Assembly (NCBI GenBank): GCA_041552135.1
Contig: JBFELL010000021.1
Span: 1 to 24,364, forward strand
From: SZUA-186 sp041552135
GTDB lineage: Bacteria; Pseudomonadota; Gammaproteobacteria; UBA9214
DNA: 24,364 nucleotides
Direction of reading: 5' to 3'
Part shown: positions 7,299 to 14,761 of the stretch, piece after piece
How the letters are laid out: the number at the start of each line of letters is the position of its first letter
Position numbering within the stretch: the first letter of the stretch is position 1
Notes under the pieces: model-generated
Databases searched by the model: none
What the model was told of the DNA's origin: nothing
What the model saw: only the letters and a program-made list of their open reading frames with translations
Translations under genes and position numbers: made by a program

Positions 7299-8375
7299 TT
7301 ATGCGGCAAATGGCAAAAACGACATCACCCGGTCAATCGTCCAGAATGCCGCCACACCACCAATGCTGTAGGGCAGCATGCGCCAGGCACCCTGCGGCGC
7401 CCTGAGCGGCAACCGCTTGAGCACCTCTGTCAGACTCAAAACCATGGCGATGAACAACAGCTGCCCGGTTTCCACTCCTATGTTAAAGGCAAACAGGGCC
7501 AGCGGTACTTCGTGCTGCGGCACACCGATTTCAGACAGCGCACCGGCAAAACCCAAACCATGGAACAGGCCAAAGGCAAAGGCGATCACCCAGGGTTGGC
7601 GCTCCGTCAGGCTGATCTGACCGTTATGCGTGTGAACGATTTCCGTGGCCAGAAACAGGATGCTGAGAGCAATGATGGCCTCGGTGGGTGCCGCCGGGAC
7701 ATGCACCATACCCAGTGTCGCAATGGCCAGCGTGATACTGTGCGCCACCGTGAACGCGGTAACTGCCTTCACCAGCTCTCCCAGCCTGGACACGATCAGC
7801 AGCAGTGCCAGCACAAACAACAGGTGATCGACCCCTTCAAGGATATGAACCGTACCCAGGCGCCAGTAATCTGTCGCCACCGCGAGTTTCGAGGCTTCCA
7901 GCGGAATGGTGAATTCGGGAGACGCCGGTCGCAGGATGGCCGAATGCTGGCTGTCGTCCTGCAGCTGGACGAGCAGCAGTACGTCGGTCTGCAGGGCCGC
8001 CAGGCCCTGGATCATAATGGTCTGGCCGGCCAGTGACCCAGCGCTGTTCCTGTACGTCGCATGTTCAACGCGGGCGCCCGGCACATCCTGCACGGTGGGC
8101 AACCCCACCCGTTCCAGATTTGCCGGCAGCCGTGGTGTGATCGACAGCGCCTGGCCGTTGCGCGTCGGGACTTTCCAGGTAACCGCAAACAGGCCAGTGT
8201 TCTGTTCCTTGATATCCAGCAACGCGGGACGGATTTCATCGGCGCTGGCCGGGAAGGATGTTGCCAGTAACAGGAATGTAAATACCACCCGTAGGAGCAG
8301 CTTCAGCCGAGATTGATTTGTATACCCTGTTCCAATCGCGGCTGGTGCCGCCCCTGGGTGGCGTATCGATATCAC
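7299..8375 (-). CDS. HupE/UreJ-type membrane protein
   Basis: A 358-residue protein: signal peptide (about 25-46, LLRVVFTFLLLATSFPASA), a periplasmic beta-rich domain (47-165), then a HupE/UreJ_2-type membrane domain with about six helices. Conserved pieces are HILEGVDHLLFVLALLL, FTVAHSITLAIATL, LATEIVH, FGLFHGLGFAGAL and FNIGVETGQLLFI, with the His/Asp/Glu residues that suggest metal handling; HupE and UreJ relatives are nickel-linked, but the metal here is unproven. The start is a GTG whose first bases overlap the preceding parvulin stop (GTGA), pointing to translational coupling. The N-terminal 30 residues are encoded by a REP pair (8291-8356), so the original start may have been elsewhere. 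Confidence 0.85.
   Translation of the reverse strand: MISIRHPGAAPAAIGTGYTNQSRLKLLLRVVFTFLLLATSFPASADEIRPALLDIKEQNTGLFAVTWKVPTRNGQALSITPRLPANLERVGLPTVQDVPGARVEHATYRNSAGSLAGQTIMIQGLAALQTDVLLLVQLQDDSQHSAILRPASPEFTIPLEASKLAVATDYWRLGTVHILEGVDHLLFVLALLLIVSRLGELVKAVTAFTVAHSITLAIATLGMVHVPAAPTEAIIALSILFLATEIVHTHNGQISLTERQPWVIAFAFGLFHGLGFAGALSEIGVPQHEVPLALFAFNIGVETGQLLFIAMVLSLTEVLKRLPLRAPQGAWRMLPYSIGGVAAFWTIDRVMSFLPFAA
8291..8356. repeat. REPIN (inverted REP pair) inside the 5' coding end of the HupE-like gene
   Basis: First unit GTAGGAGCAGCTTCAGCC then GAGATT (8291-8314); second, inverted, AATCGCGGCTGGTGCCGC then CCCTG (8334-8356). They follow the same pattern as the other REPs (AGGAGC-stem-CGAT), with a 19-base linker. 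Read on the minus strand the pair encodes residues 7-28 of the HupE-like protein. Confidence 0.8.
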
Positions 8376-9250
8376 TGTCCCGACTCCGGCACCGTGGCCA
8401 CCTTTTCAGTCACTGCCGGCTCTTCGACAACAATGGTGTACCGGTCGCGTAAACTGGCGTAGAACTGCTCATTGAGCTCCGCGCCCTTCTCCGCCTTCCA
8501 GTCCTGCACCACGCGTTCCTGCACCTCGGCAAATACCGTTGCCGGCGGTTCGTCGATACTGTGCACATAAACCAGGTGTGTGCCATAACCGGACAGTATC
8601 GGCCCATGCCATTTCCCGGCCGACAGCTCCATCAGCGACTCGGTAAATCGGCTGCCGAACAGTTTCTGTATTTCAAGACTGTCTTTTTTCGGGTAATAAT
8701 TCTGCAGCATGAAATCATCGCCCAGCGTGCCGGGATTACCGGTGGCATCATCCTGCGCGACCAGTTTCGCCTTGACGGCCGCGGCATGATCCAGCGTGGT
8801 ATCGCCGCGCTTGTCCGGATCGATGAACACCTGGGTAAAGGTATAACGCACCGGCTCCTGGTAGCGATCCCGATGCTTGTCGAAATAGGCCTGTAGTTCT
8901 TCCTCGGTCGGCGGCGTCAGGGCCACCAGGTCCCTGGCAAGAAACTCCAGCTTCTGCGCCAGGCGCCGGCGGATGACCTGGTCGTGCTGGTTCAGCCCCA
9001 TGGTTAGCGCTTCGCGGTACAGCACCGTTTCCCTGACGTACTGCTGAATCAGACCGTCGAACTCTTCAGGCGTCGGCGGCCGGTTCCAGCGTTTCCGCCA
9101 GGCGGCGTGCATCCATTCGATCTCACCGGCACTGACAACGATGGTCTTGTCATCGCCTTCCGGTAGCGGTTCGGCGAACACGCTGTACAACAGGTAGATG
9201 ACCGCACCGATGAACATGAAGTGCAGCAGCGGTTCACGCAATAACTTCAT
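8372..9250 (-). CDS. Membrane-anchored parvulin-type peptidylprolyl isomerase
   Basis: A 292-residue protein with an N-terminal membrane anchor (residues 8-26, LLHFMFIGAVIYLLYSVFA) and a periplasmic part. An alpha-helical SurA/PpiD-like chaperone region (about 45-130: PTPEEFDGLIQQYVRETVLYREAL) precedes a PpiC-type domain (RYTFTQVFIDPDKRG to GPILSGYGTHLVYVHSI). The role is folding or quality control of exported proteins. Its stop overlaps the start of the HupE-like gene by 4 bases, so its client may be that protein; this pairing is inference from context. ATG 9250 is preferred over the upstream GTG 9262 because GAGG then has normal spacing. The first gene of the pair on the minus strand. Confidence 0.88.
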   Translation of the reverse strand: MKLLREPLLHFMFIGAVIYLLYSVFAEPLPEGDDKTIVVSAGEIEWMHAAWRKRWNRPPTPEEFDGLIQQYVRETVLYREALTMGLNQHDQVIRRRLAQKLEFLARDLVALTPPTEEELQAYFDKHRDRYQEPVRYTFTQVFIDPDKRGDTTLDHAAAVKAKLVAQDDATGNPGTLGDDFMLQNYYPKKDSLEIQKLFGSRFTESLMELSAGKWHGPILSGYGTHLVYVHSIDEPPATVFAEVQERVVQDWKAEKGAELNEQFYASLRDRYTIVVEEPAVTEKVATVPESGQ

Positions 9251-9275
9251 TTCGCACAACACCTCAATTCAATTC

Positions 9276-9352
9276 AGGCCGGGTTGGCCCGGAGGGCATA
9301 ACCCGACACGTTGCCTGTCTCATCGATGGGTTACGGCGCTGTCGCGCCTGAT
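9276..9352. repeat. Second-family palindromic repeats (pair)
   Basis: Copy one: GGCCGGGTTGGCCCGG then AGGGCATAACCCGACA (ends 9308). Copy two: GGGTTACGGCGCTGTCGCGCC then TGA (9328-9352). Both carry the GTTACGG.../...TAACCCGACA core shared with 19440-19756. Confidence 0.65.
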
Positions 9353-9484
9353 ACAATCTGCAGAGTCCCGGGACTTGTCCAATCCTTGCAAATACCCTTC
9401 ACGCAGGAGCGCTGTCCCCGGCGCGAATCGCGGCAAAGTACCGATCTGCAGTCTCCGGGCTACCAGCGATATTATGGCATAGTG

Positions 9485-9795
9485 CCCCTTGAACTTGCGG
9501 CAGATATCGCCGGATTCGGTTCGCGAATCCTGCAGCGTCGACTGGCTGGCAAGGGACTGAGCTACAGGGAACTGCCCGAAGAGAGACGCTATGAAGCAGC
9601 GGTCGAACTTCCCGGGAATTCGGAACCTGACATCTCCGATATCACCAGCCAGGCGGGATATACCGACCCATCGCATTTTTCCGTGCCTTTCAGCGCATCA
9701 CCGGTGTCTCCCCCGCCAGTATCGCGGGCATCATCAAAATTGAGCTGCATTACTGGCTTGATACGGTCGGATGCAGTCAATGCCAACAATCATGA
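9485..9795 (+). pseudogene. AraC-family regulator remnant, frameshifted, N-terminus missing
   Basis: The C-terminal DNA-binding domain of an AraC/XylS regulator is readable: LELAADIAGFGSRILQRRL, GLSYRELPEERRYEAA, then ISDITSQAGYTDPSHF, which matches the two helix-turn-helix units. After HF the reading frame breaks: at the T-run 9676-9680 one base appears missing, and the other frame continues RAFQRITGVSPASIAG to a TGA at 9795. No ligand-binding N-terminal domain is found upstream; instead there are repeats. It is therefore a relic rather than a sequencing error alone. Its former target is unknown, possibly a neighbour. Confidence 0.8.
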
Positions 9796-10024
9796 AAGGA
9801 CCCTGACCTTGCCATGGTATGGCGCCCCCTGTTATTGACCTTGATCTGCCAGCTTATGTCGGCGATAGTTCGCGATAAGCACCAAAAACAACACCAGGCC
9901 AATATAGCCGATTTTGGTCAACGGGCACAGGCCATTCAACCAGCGCCGGTTTACCTACTTCTACAGGTACGCATGTTGCCCTCATATCGGGGCGCGGATA
10001 ACACGACACGGGAGAGCACTGTCC

Positions 10025-10459
10025 ATGCCGAGTCAGGAAATTGCCACGGGTGCAGGTATGATGATTCTGACCACACTGATTCATTCCATCTTCATGGTGG
10101 GCGGGATAAGGCTGGCGGAATGGCGCATGACTCACTTCGGTGGCGCAGGTGGTCATTTCATGAAGGCTACCCTGGTCTCGGGGCATATTGTCTGGATGTT
10201 CCTGGCCATTGTCATCGAGGCCTGGCTCTGGGCCCAGCTCTACCTGCATAACCCGCTGATCACCACACTTCCGGACCTGGAAACCGCATTCTATTTCTCG
10301 ATGGTGACGTTTACCACACTTGGCTATGGCGATGTCGTACTCACCGGCCAGTGGCGTGCACTGGCAACCATCCAGGCGGCAAACGGCGTGATCATTTTCG
10401 GCTGGACGACGGCACTGATTTTTGTCTTCATCCAGCGCGTGTACAGCAGGGAAAAGTAG
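10025..10459 (+). CDS. Two-helix potassium channel family protein
   Basis: A 144-residue inner-membrane protein with about four hydrophobic segments: residues 5-25, 45-70, a pore helix and filter at 95-108 (FYFSMVTFTTLGYGDVV), and a last helix (GVIIFGWTTALIFVFIQ). TTLGYGD is the canonical K+ selectivity filter (T-x-GYG). There is no RCK/TrkA-N regulatory domain, so gating is not evident. The start ATG 10025 has GGGAG about 10 bases upstream; longer in-frame starts translate non-hydrophobic filler. The stop TAG (10457-10459) is part of a REP sequence. Probably a monocistronic unit; the adjacent genes run the other way. Confidence 0.88.
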   Translation: MPSQEIATGAGMMILTTLIHSIFMVGGIRLAEWRMTHFGGAGGHFMKATLVSGHIVWMFLAIVIEAWLWAQLYLHNPLITTLPDLETAFYFSMVTFTTLGYGDVVLTGQWRALATIQAANGVIIFGWTTALIFVFIQRVYSREK

Positions 10460-10520
10460 GAGCACCGTCCCCGGCACGATGACTGCCGAAAAATATCGCG
10501 GCGAGGCGCCGCTCCTGCAT
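10456..10520. repeat. REPIN overlapping the channel stop codon
   Basis: First unit GTAGGAGCACCGTCC then CCGGCACGAT (10456-10480) and inverted second unit ATCGCGGCGAGGCGCCGC then TCCTGCAT (10495-10520). The TAG of the first unit is the stop codon of the potassium channel gene. Confidence 0.85.
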
Positions 10521-10602
10521 GGCATCGGGGTCTGCGCGCCGGCCAGCATGCGTATCTTGGTGAAGCGCAGACCGATCCGGCTGGCGCCGTAGAAGATGAT
10601 GG

Positions 10603-10749
10603 TCAGCCAGAGGGCGATGCCCGCGATGCGTGCGCCAAGCCGCAGACGAACGCTAGCCCATTGTTTTGTTCACCCCTGTTGTGCCCCCCTGACAAGGGTG
10701 CCTCGAGATACCCTGATCCACAGGAGGGGCAGGTGCCGCCGTTTTTCAT
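10603..10749 (-). CDS. Possible zinc-ribbon small ORF, likely frameshifted
   Basis: ATG at 10749 overlaps the CorC-type stop (ATGA), giving a 48-residue frame that starts MKNGGTCPSCGSGYLEAP. The CPSCG knuckle right after the start resembles half of a zinc ribbon; only one more Cys (AFVCG) follows. After an AAAA run near 10665 the -1 frame continues with a plausible membrane helix and basic tail (IAGIALWLTIIFYGASRIG, LRFTKIR) before running into the REPIN at 10520. This suggests one small zinc-ribbon/membrane protein broken by a frameshift, or chance. No family is recognised. Confidence 0.35.
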   Translation of the reverse strand: MKNGGTCPSCGSGYLEAPLSGGHNRGEQNNGLAFVCGLAHASRASPSG

Positions 10750-12005
10750 GCCGGCTCGACCCGCAGCTTTACCACAGCCCGGTCGGTTGCCTCGGTTACC
10801 GTGAACCGGAATCCTGATTCCACAATAAACTCCCCTTCACCGGGGATATGGCGCATGCGTGCCATCATCAGACCACCGATGGTATGGGATTCCACAGCCG
10901 GCAGTGTGGCGCCTAGCACCTCGTTGACCTCCGATATGGGAAGACGCGCATCCATCAGGTAAGTCTCTTCATCCAGCATTTCGAAAATGCGTTTTCGCCT
11001 GGGAAGGTACTCCTCGAAGTCGTAACCGACATCGATTTCACCAACAACTTCCTCCAGGATGTCTTCCATGGTAATCATGCCAACCGCCGAACCGAACTCG
11101 TCCACCACGACGGCCATGTGGTCGTCCCGGTTACGTAACACGGGCAGCAACTCGTCAATCATCTGGTAGGGTGACACATAGTGGGCAGGCTTGATCAGAT
11201 CCTCCAGGGGGCGCTCCGGCAGCTCCGGATTCATCAGATCCCAGGTTGTCAGGGTAACGATACCGACGATATTGCTGGTGTTCCTGCTATACACCGGGAG
11301 CCGGTTATAGCCGCGCCGGCGCACCAGGGTAATGGCACTGCGGGTGTCGCGGTTGCGGTTGATCGCCGTCATCTCGGCAACCGGAATCATGGCCTCGCCA
11401 ACCGAGGTCTCGGCAAAGCGGATCGCGCGCTTGATGCGTGCGCGGTCAAAGACATCCACATTCGCACCGCGTTCCGCCATGTCCACGACCATACGCATCT
11501 GTTCCCGGGTAATGAATACATTCTGATCGCTTTTGCCCCCTCCCGCGAGGCGGGCACACAGGCGTGCAATTCGTGAAAAGACAAATACGACGGGATAAAA
11601 CAGGATGGAAAACACCTGCAGGGGAAACACGATCACCGGCGCGATCTCGTTGGATTTCTGCTGGTAGACACTCTTAGGCACAATCTCGCCCAGGATCAGA
11701 AACAGCGGTGTGAACAGCAGCACGGCGTACAGGTCACCCAGTTGCCCGAATGAGCGAATCATCAGCATGGTCCCCAGGATCGTCAGAACAATGGTCGATA
11801 TATTGGTCCCGACCAGCGTGGTGCCCAGCAGCACGTCCGGCGTCTGGAACAGCTTGAGCACCAGTTTCGCACCCCGGTGCCCCTGGTTCGCCTTGTGGTG
11901 TATCTTCAGCTTGTCCGAATTGACCAGGGCGATCTCCGAACCCGAGAAGAACCCCTTCAGCAGAAGAAGCAACACCATCACCAGCAATATAAGCAGTAAA
12001 TCCAT
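10746..12005 (-). CDS. HlyC/CorC (CNNM) family transporter with CBS pair
   Basis: A 419-residue inner-membrane protein: DUF21/CNNM transmembrane domain (1-180; GFFSGSEIALVNSDKLK, LGTTLVGTNISTIVLTILG, LFLILGEIVPKSVYQQK), a CBS pair (about 205-325; VGEAMIPVAEMTAINR to AVVVDEFGSAVGMITMEDILEEVVG) and a C-terminal CorC_HlyC domain (about 335-417; GATLPAVESHTIGGLMM). CNNM proteins are linked to Mg2+ or Co2+ export, the CBS pair sensing nucleotide. The extended family signatures are intact. It follows a second family member after 17 bases, so the two are one operon; a possible small gene overlaps its stop. Confidence 0.92.
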   Translation of the reverse strand: MDLLLILLVMVLLLLLKGFFSGSEIALVNSDKLKIHHKANQGHRGAKLVLKLFQTPDVLLGTTLVGTNISTIVLTILGTMLMIRSFGQLGDLYAVLLFTPLFLILGEIVPKSVYQQKSNEIAPVIVFPLQVFSILFYPVVFVFSRIARLCARLAGGGKSDQNVFITREQMRMVVDMAERGANVDVFDRARIKRAIRFAETSVGEAMIPVAEMTAINRNRDTRSAITLVRRRGYNRLPVYSRNTSNIVGIVTLTTWDLMNPELPERPLEDLIKPAHYVSPYQMIDELLPVLRNRDDHMAVVVDEFGSAVGMITMEDILEEVVGEIDVGYDFEEYLPRRKRIFEMLDEETYLMDARLPISEVNEVLGATLPAVESHTIGGLMMARMRHIPGEGEFIVESGFRFTVTEATDRAVVKLRVEPA

Positions 12006-12022
12006 GACCGGTCCTCCAGTCC

Positions 12023-13594
12023 TCAGTGAGCCACCTTGCGCCCGGGGTCACTGCCGGCACCCCCTGCCCCGACCGGGGCTGGCTGTGCGCCATCAGTAAG
12101 CGGCTGACTGCTATCGGTGATGACTTCATCGCCACCCGACTCCGCCAGGTTGTGGTCGTGCAGTTGATCATCCGGTTTTTCCTGCACGTCATTCGCCGCC
12201 GCTTCTGCCTCGTCCGACTCAGCCTCCGGTCCGGCGGCAGCCGCCTCATCGACCCGGGCGCCGCGACTCACTCTCACACGCGCGATCCGGTGTTCATCCA
12301 TTTCCATAACGGTAATACTGATGTCTTCAATACAGATACTGTCGCCAACCCTGGGTAACCGGTCCAGGTGCCGGAATGCAACGCCGCCGATGGTGGTCAT
12401 GCGCGGGTCCTCGATGCCGAAATTACTCAGGTTATTGAAATCCGTCAGCTTCATATCGCCGTCAACCTCGTAGGAGTCCTCGTCACGCTCGCGATACAAC
12501 TCCTGTCCCTCGACATCACCGGAGATCTGGCCAAAGATGAAGGTCAGCACATCCTTCATGGTGACAAAGCCCTCGACCCCGCCAAACTCGTTGAGGACTG
12601 CCGCGGCACGTGCATTATTGACCGTGAAGAAATCGAACATCTCATCGACCTTCTTGGTCAGTGGAACCACCACCGGAGAATGCATGATGTCTTCCATAGC
12701 CAGTGTCGTCAGGTCGCTGTCATCGAGGACCAGCCGCAGGATATCCTCGGCATGGACAAAGCCGACCAGGTTGTCGCGGTGCGTCCGGAATACCGGGACC
12801 CGCGGGTGGCGATAGGCGCGGAATCGCTCGACCATTTCAGGCGCCGTCATGTCCGCGTTGAGAAATGCCGTGCGCGTGCGCGGGGTCATGATCTCGACGA
12901 CTTCAGTGTCCCCCGCCTCCAGCAGGTTGTAGATCAGAACGCGCTCGGTTGCATTCAGCTCTCCGCCCTTGGCGACCTCCTCCACCAGGGTCCGGAATTC
13001 GTCCAGCTGCAGGATGTTCTCGGCGGCTTTTTCCTCACCAACAATCAGTGTGGTGATGCGGTCGGCAATACCGCGGATCACCCAGACCAGCGGCGCAACC
13101 AGCCTGACCCACCAGCTCATGGGGGTTGCCACCATGCCGGTGCTGACACGCACCGGATTCGAAACGGAAATGGTCTTCGGGGTCACCTCGCCAAACAGCA
13201 GCAGCAGCGGAACCATGACCAGGATGCTGATCCAGCCAGCGCGCTCGACGCCATAGAGGGCCACCAGTATGCCTGTCATGTTTGCAGCGGCCGCAATGTT
13301 GACCAGTTCATTGCCACACAGGATGGAGATAATCAGCCGCCGCGGCTGATCCAGCAGGGCGTGCAGGGTCTCGGTATGACGGTTGCGTTCCCGGCGCAGT
13401 TTCTGCAGGTCCAGGCGGGACAGGGAGAACAATGCGGTTTCCGAGCCGGAAAAGAATGCCGATCCACACAGCAGCAGCACCTGGATAGACAGGCGGGCGA
13501 TCATATCGGGTTCTGTCAGGCGTGCGCTATCGAAGACGAAGAATGCCTCGATGGCCTCCCAGTGCTGCATCAATTCCTGAAAGATACTGTCCAT
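12023..13594 (-). CDS. HlyC/CorC (CNNM) family transporter with acidic C-terminal tail
   Basis: A 523-residue paralogue of the neighbouring gene. After about 30 N-terminal residues the DUF21 domain begins (LCGSAFFSGSETALFSLSRLDL, GNELVNIAAAANMTG, LLLLFGEVTPKTISVSNP). The CBS pair follows (VVEIMTPRTRTAFLN to VLNEFGGVEGFVTMKDVLTFIFG), then CorC_HlyC (MKLTDFNNLSNFGI to IEDISITVMEMDEHRIARVRV). Beyond residue 445 is an 80-residue Ala/Asp/Glu/Pro-rich disordered tail (EAAAAGPEAESDEAEAA) that the shorter partner lacks. First gene of the two-gene unit. It may form a heteromer with the other paralogue; that is inference. Confidence 0.92.
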   Translation of the reverse strand: MDSIFQELMQHWEAIEAFFVFDSARLTEPDMIARLSIQVLLLCGSAFFSGSETALFSLSRLDLQKLRRERNRHTETLHALLDQPRRLIISILCGNELVNIAAAANMTGILVALYGVERAGWISILVMVPLLLLFGEVTPKTISVSNPVRVSTGMVATPMSWWVRLVAPLVWVIRGIADRITTLIVGEEKAAENILQLDEFRTLVEEVAKGGELNATERVLIYNLLEAGDTEVVEIMTPRTRTAFLNADMTAPEMVERFRAYRHPRVPVFRTHRDNLVGFVHAEDILRLVLDDSDLTTLAMEDIMHSPVVVPLTKKVDEMFDFFTVNNARAAAVLNEFGGVEGFVTMKDVLTFIFGQISGDVEGQELYRERDEDSYEVDGDMKLTDFNNLSNFGIEDPRMTTIGGVAFRHLDRLPRVGDSICIEDISITVMEMDEHRIARVRVSRGARVDEAAAAGPEAESDEAEAAANDVQEKPDDQLHDHNLAESGGDEVITDSSQPLTDGAQPAPVGAGGAGSDPGRKVAH

Positions 13595-13964
13595 ATCCCA
13601 GAATCCGGATAGCGCCGGCGCCTCCCATTGACTGCTGCCCGCGTAAAAGAGACAACATCAGCACTTTACACTAGCAGCTGGAAGACCTCACAGGTTTGAC
13701 CCGGATCAACTGGATACCAGGTGCCGGATAGACTTTTCAGGCGCCACCACGGCCTTAGCAACCGGCGGATGCCACCCTTCGCACCCTATCGCGGCATTCT
13801 GCCAGCTGCCGCGCCGCCCTGATGCGGACCTGTTTCGTTTGACAGCCGGTTCACTGGCACGACGTCAACCGTCGTGTTATACAGGCTGGAACGTACAAGC
13901 GAGCCTGCCGACCGGCCCGATCTCCGCTTCTGGTGCCAGTTTCAAAAACAAGGATGCATCGACC
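13595..13964. other. Divergent intergenic region with a 7-bp inverted repeat
   Basis: Separates the CorC pair (minus) from the ParB-like gene (plus). It contains CACGACG-TCAAC-CGTCGTG (13858-13876), followed at once by TATACA (13878-13883), a possible -10. In-frame upstream extension of the ParB-like gene to 13839 runs through this repeat and is judged non-coding. Nothing else is recognised. Confidence 0.5.
13858..13876. promoter_or_regulatory. Inverted repeat, candidate operator of the ParB-like gene
   Basis: Perfect 7-bp arms CACGACG and CGTCGTG with a 5-base centre, directly before TATACA and about 90 bases before the chosen ATG. The dyad and position suit a dimeric regulator; no regulator gene is adjacent, and autoregulation by the ParB-like protein is only a possibility. 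Confidence 0.4.
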
Positions 13965-14717
13965 ATGACCCAGCACTTGTGTGATTCCGAATTCCCCTGG
14001 TGCCCTGCCGATGCAAAGGCCGGGGAATTCTACAAGCTTCGGGTGAAAGACCTCTCGCCCACCCAGTTCGCCGTCGGCAAGGCCGAGGTCGCCGTGCGCA
14101 CCGGGCGCATGCGCAAGAAGTTCAACAAGGGCCCGGGCAAGCTGCATGACTACCTGCGCGTGAGACCGGTACCTATCCTGGTGCGGGGCAAGAAGTTCTA
14201 CCTGGTCGATCACCACCACCTGGTACGCGCCCTGCATGACGCCCTGCACAAGGATCGTGGCAAGGATATCTGCGTTTACGTCAAGGTGCTGGGCAACGCC
14301 GGTACGCTGGAGGAAACCTATTTCTGGAAGACCATGCACGAGCACAACTATGTGTACCTGTTTGACCGTTCCGGTGGTGGACCGCAGCAGCCGGCCAACC
14401 TTCCCTCGCACATCAAGGATCTCGACTTCGACCCCTACCGCAGCCTGGCCTGGATTGTCCGAGAGCATCATGGCTATGTGAAAAACACCGCGCCGTTCTC
14501 CGAGTTCAAATGGGCGAATTTCTTCCGTACCCGCATCCTGCTCGACCAGGACATCCTCGCGGGCAAGCATACCTTCGATGATTTCGCCTTCGAGGTCGAC
14601 GAGCACGGCAGGCTCGAGCTGACCGACGACGGCCAGGAGGTCATCGAGGAAGCCCTGTTCCTGGCATCAAGCCCGGAGGCGCGCGGCCTGCCGGGCTTCC
14701 GGGGTTCAGGGTCCTGA
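13965..14717 (+). CDS. ParB-like nuclease superfamily protein (ParBc_2-like)
   Basis: A 250-residue soluble protein. Residues about 23-115 match the putative ParB-like nuclease family: YKLRVKDLSPTQFAVGKAEV, RVRPVPILVRGKKFYLVDHHH, LVRAL. The triple His at the centre (YLVDHHHLVRAL) occupies the place of the GE-x-R-x-R/DGHHR motif of ParB/Srx folds. A C-terminal half (YVYLFDRSGGGPQQPANLPS; DPYRSLAWIVREHHGY) is shared by this family. No ParA or parS is near, so a chromosome-partition role is unlikely; catalysis is untested. ATG 13965 has AAGGA 10 bases upstream. Confidence 0.8.
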   Translation: MTQHLCDSEFPWCPADAKAGEFYKLRVKDLSPTQFAVGKAEVAVRTGRMRKKFNKGPGKLHDYLRVRPVPILVRGKKFYLVDHHHLVRALHDALHKDRGKDICVYVKVLGNAGTLEETYFWKTMHEHNYVYLFDRSGGGPQQPANLPSHIKDLDFDPYRSLAWIVREHHGYVKNTAPFSEFKWANFFRTRILLDQDILAGKHTFDDFAFEVDEHGRLELTDDGQEVIEEALFLASSPEARGLPGFRGSGS

Positions 14718-14761
14718 CGCACGTGAAACTTGTTTAACTCATTTGTTTAACCGCTTGTTTT

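Larger units (their letters stand above)
9251..10024. other. Repeat- and relic-containing intergenic region
   Basis: Between the parvulin gene (minus) and the channel gene (plus). It holds palindromes of the second repeat family (9276-9308 and 9328-9352) and an AraC-type relic (9485-9795). The minus strand has a 35-codon frame with one hydrophobic segment (9832-9939, TTG start) that I do not accept as a gene. The rest, including 9940-10010, shows nothing I can name. Confidence 0.5.

Noticed and set aside
9832..9939. 35-codon minus-strand frame with a TTG start and one hydrophobic helix (IGYIGLVLFLVLIANYRRHK)
   Set aside because: The helix is convincing by eye, but there is no usual start or ribosome binding site and it lies among relics; may be the tail of a lost membrane protein.
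12368..13612. Plus-strand open frame of 414 codons
   Set aside because: Antisense to the second CorC-type gene; low-complexity Gln/His-rich product with no family features.
13840..13880. Sigma-54 promoter (TGGCACG at 13855)
   Set aside because: The -24 element fits but the -12 TTGC is absent at the required spacing.
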